IMG/VR virus record: IMGVR_UViG_3300037092_000250
Coordinates: 1-31,491 of that record
Direction: 5' to 3' (one strand)
Length of the DNA: 31,491 bases
Source of the DNA: a virus
Made by a program: the position numbers and the translations under genes. Numbering within the stretch: position 1 is the first letter of the stretch; the number at the start of each line of letters is the position of its first letter. This document shows, one piece after another, positions 29,800 through 31,491 of this stretch. The notes under the pieces were generated by a model. The model worked only from the letters and a program-made list of their open reading frames with translations. It made no database searches and was not told the DNA's origin.

Positions 29800-30018
29800 A
29801 TGATACCTACACCATCCATAGGAGACGCAACGAAGTTGAGTTGGGCACAATCAGTTCAAGACGCACTGACAGCAGCCGGCATCACCGTCTATGGTCCAGC
29901 GCTGGGCGACCCGCTGAGGCTGGGCTGGGCTATTGAGGTATCGAAGAATTTAACCGCTACAGCACCAACGCTTGGCGATGCAACAAAACAGTCCTGGGCA
30001 GCTCAGGTGGCTAGCTAA
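29800..30018 (+). CDS. Small protein with three tandem repeats (72 aa)
   Basis: A 72-residue protein made of three copies of an about 22-residue unit: IGDATKLSWAQSVQDALTA, LGDPLRLGWAIEVSKNLTA and LGDATKQSWAAQVAS. Each unit looks like a helix with a buried Trp. The start may be this ATG or a GTG at 29785 that overlaps the previous gene. It sits between the tail hub and the tail fibre. A structural or fibre-assembly role is plausible but unsupported beyond location. Confidence 0.55.
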   Translation: MIPTPSIGDATKLSWAQSVQDALTAAGITVYGPALGDPLRLGWAIEVSKNLTATAPTLGDATKQSWAAQVAS

Positions 30019-30042
30019 CGGGGACAGGAGCACACAATTATG
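30018..30042 (+). promoter_or_regulatory. ACGGGGACAGGAG start-proximal motif, copy 6
   Basis: ACGGGGACAGGAGCACACAA overlaps the stop codon of the preceding gene by one base and lies with GGGGAC 20 nt before the fibre ATG at 30040. AGGAG is a good SD with a 9-nt spacer. Confidence 0.7.
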
Positions 30043-31491
30043 ACAGCAACATTAACAGGAACATTCAGAGACACAGAAGGAGCACTGCTAACAAACACGC
30101 AGGTTATCCTAAAACCACTATCAACCCCCCAATTGGTTGGCGGGGCAGCAATCGTTGGCTGGCGCACAGTTTGCCAGACCGACACCAACGGGCAAATCAG
30201 CGTGGTTTTGGAGGAAGGGAGGTACCGCGTTTACATCGAAGACGAAGCGCAATTAGATGTTTTGATTCCAACTGGAGGCGGTACCTATGACGTGAGCGCA
30301 ATCACGATTCAGCTGAATACTCCGATCATGGGTGGACTGGCTACAGCTACAGTGCCGGGAGTCGTGAAGACAGACCAAACGGATTCTGTACCGGTGGTTT
30401 ACTTGAAGCGCTCTGTTGATGCGTTGCTATCAGCTATCAACAGCACCATATCAAGTTTGCAAACTGCGCTCACTAACGGACTGGCTGCTGCTAGCACTGC
30501 TCTGACTAATGCGGTGGCAACTATAAACTCTACACTAGCCACCAAGGCTGATACCAGTGCGCTGACTGCTGAAACGGAACGTGCAGAGGCGGCTGAAGCT
30601 ACAAAAGCAAGCTCAGCTGATGTCGGGTCGCTTGCAGGAAAAGTCTTTAGAATATTTACTGCACTAGGCTACCAATACGCTGACCAGAATAATACTGATG
30701 GAGATTGGATTCAATACCCCCTGTGGTTTGCTACCCTAGATGCAAATGGCCACGTGCCCTTAGCACAACTGCCCCCGACCATTACTGGTGACACCAATTA
30801 CGTTGGAACATTTAACGCCAGCAACGGCACAGTGCAACCTGGAGGCGCAGCAATTCCAACTGCTACTGACGCCCAGCTAGGTTACTTCTACATCACAGCC
30901 GTTGCAGGAACCTACAACAGCGTTGCCTACGCATTGGGTGACAAAATTATTTGTAACGGTGCATCGCAAGGCTGGGTAAGGGTGCCGAATTCAGGCTCAG
31001 TTGCTTCTGTTCAGGGTAAAGTTGGCGCAGTCACTCTGGTTGCAGGTGACTTGAACGCTTACACGAAAACGGAGGTGGATGCAGCGATTGCAGCAGTTCC
31101 AGCCACGATTCCAACATGGAGAAACGGAGCTGGTGCCCCTGCAAACACGCTTGGCATTGACGGAGACTTTTACATCAACGTTTCAAACGGTGACGTTTAC
31201 AAACGCACGGCGGGAACATATTCAGTGGTATTGAACATCATCGGGCCAGCGGGAGCTACAGGGGCAACAGGAGCTACAGGGGCAACAGGAGCTACAGGGG
31301 CAACAGGAGCTACGGGTGCTACCGGAGCGGCAGGAGCTACAGGCGCAACTGGCGCTCAGGGACCAGCCGGCACGAATGGAACTAACGGCACAAATGGTGC
31401 AGCAGGCGCTACTGGAGCCACCGGCGCAACTGGTGCTCAGGGACCAGCGGGACCAGCAGGGCTTAATGGAGTGCAGACCATCACTGGAGCA
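30040..31491 (+). CDS. Tail fibre with collagen-like repeats (partial, no stop in window)
   Basis: At least 484 codons are open to the window end. The N-terminal part ([20 protein letters not shown]) is a beta-rich Ig-like attachment domain. An Ala/Thr/Ser coiled-coil segment with short repeats follows ([30 protein letters not shown]). Then a domain resembling other phage fibres carries [16 protein letters not shown] and [16 protein letters not shown]. From 31246 the protein is collagen-like Gly-X-Y, mainly Gly-Ala-Thr, giving a triple-helical shaft. Receptor-binding parts lie beyond the window. Confidence 0.85.
   Translation, partial: MTATLTGTFRDTEGALLTNTQVILKPLSTPQLVGGAAIVGWRTVCQTDTNGQISVVLEEGRYRVYIEDEAQLDVLIPTGGGTYDVSAITIQLNTPIMGGLATATVPGVVKTDQTDSVPVVYLKRSVDALLSAINSTISSLQTALTNGLAAASTALTNAVATINSTLATKADTSALTAETERAEAAEATKASSADVGSLAGKVFRIFTALGYQYADQNNTDGDWIQYPLWFATLDANGHVPLAQLPPTITGDTNYVGTFNASNGTVQPGGAAIPTATDAQLGYFYITAVAGTYNSVAYALGDKIICNGASQGWVRVPNSGSVASVQGKVGAVTLVAGDLNAYTKTEVDAAIAAVPATIPTWRNGAGAPANTLGIDGDFYINVSNGDVYKRTAGTYSVVLNIIGPAGATGATGATGATGATGATGATGATGAAGATGATGAQGPAGTNGTNGTNGAAGATGATGATGAQGPAGPAGLNGVQTITGA
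31252..31305 (+). repeat. Three perfect 18-bp tandem repeats in the fibre gene
   Basis: The unit GGAGCTACAGGGGCAACA is repeated three times without change, then in diverged form to about 31370. It encodes Gly-Ala-Thr triplets of the collagen-like shaft. Perfect copies suggest recent slippage or recombination, so the shaft length may vary. Confidence 0.9.

Noticed and set aside
1-31491. CRISPR array or complete tRNA genes
   Set aside because: No regularly spaced direct repeats were seen, and only the truncated tRNA-like minihelix at 10261-10305 carries tRNA features.

Overview
The window (about 50% GC) reads as the integration, early, head and tail modules of a temperate tailed phage or prophage with siphovirus-like architecture. 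It begins exactly at the start codon of a large serine recombinase and ends inside a tail-fibre gene. No lysis genes and no recognisable CI-type repressor are present, so the genome continues to the right and possibly to the left. The host cannot be assigned from sequence alone. Several genes have good Shine-Dalgarno sites (GGAGG), so the host uses SD initiation, but others look leaderless. A host in the Verrucomicrobiota/PVC group is only a guess.

Layout. 1-1915 (+): serine integrase and two small genes. 7164-1912 (-): a tightly packed early operon with a small basic protein, a RepA/AAA_25-type ATPase, an HTH protein, three small or unknown genes, a sigma-70-family factor, a DpnA-like GATC adenine methyltransferase and a MutH/MvaI-fold endonuclease. 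7165-7482: divergent control region with a promoter in each direction, a perfect palindrome over one -10 box, and a structured RNA leader. 7483-8364 (+): ArdC-like antirestriction protein. 8365-8762: non-coding region dense in inverted and direct repeats, a candidate replication origin. 8763-11650 (+): small accessory genes, including two Rmf/CrpP-like proteins, in two units separated by a terminator and a promoter nearly identical to the leftward early promoter. 11651-11999: non-coding, candidate cos/late-control region. 12000-14439: Nu1-like and GpA-like terminase subunits. 14372-16248: an accessory insert with one reverse-strand gene, three small unknown genes and a second sigma-like factor. 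16251-22737: head module and tail tube. 22835-31491: tail assembly chaperones with a probable frameshift, tape measure, tail tip proteins and fibre.

How it fits together. The early operon pairs DNA replication with a GATC modification/restriction pair, while ArdC on the other arm would blunt host restriction. GATC is strongly depleted across the window (31 sites by hand count against roughly 120 expected), except around the methyltransferase and endonuclease genes. Two sigma-like proteins suggest phage-directed transcription.

The most striking unexplained element is a repeated ACGGGGACAGGTG-like motif. It lies about 20 nt upstream of six start codons, including a head-to-head pair driving divergent genes. 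Those genes include the first terminase gene, the first gene after the tail-tube terminator and the tail fibre, so the motif marks the starts of functional blocks.
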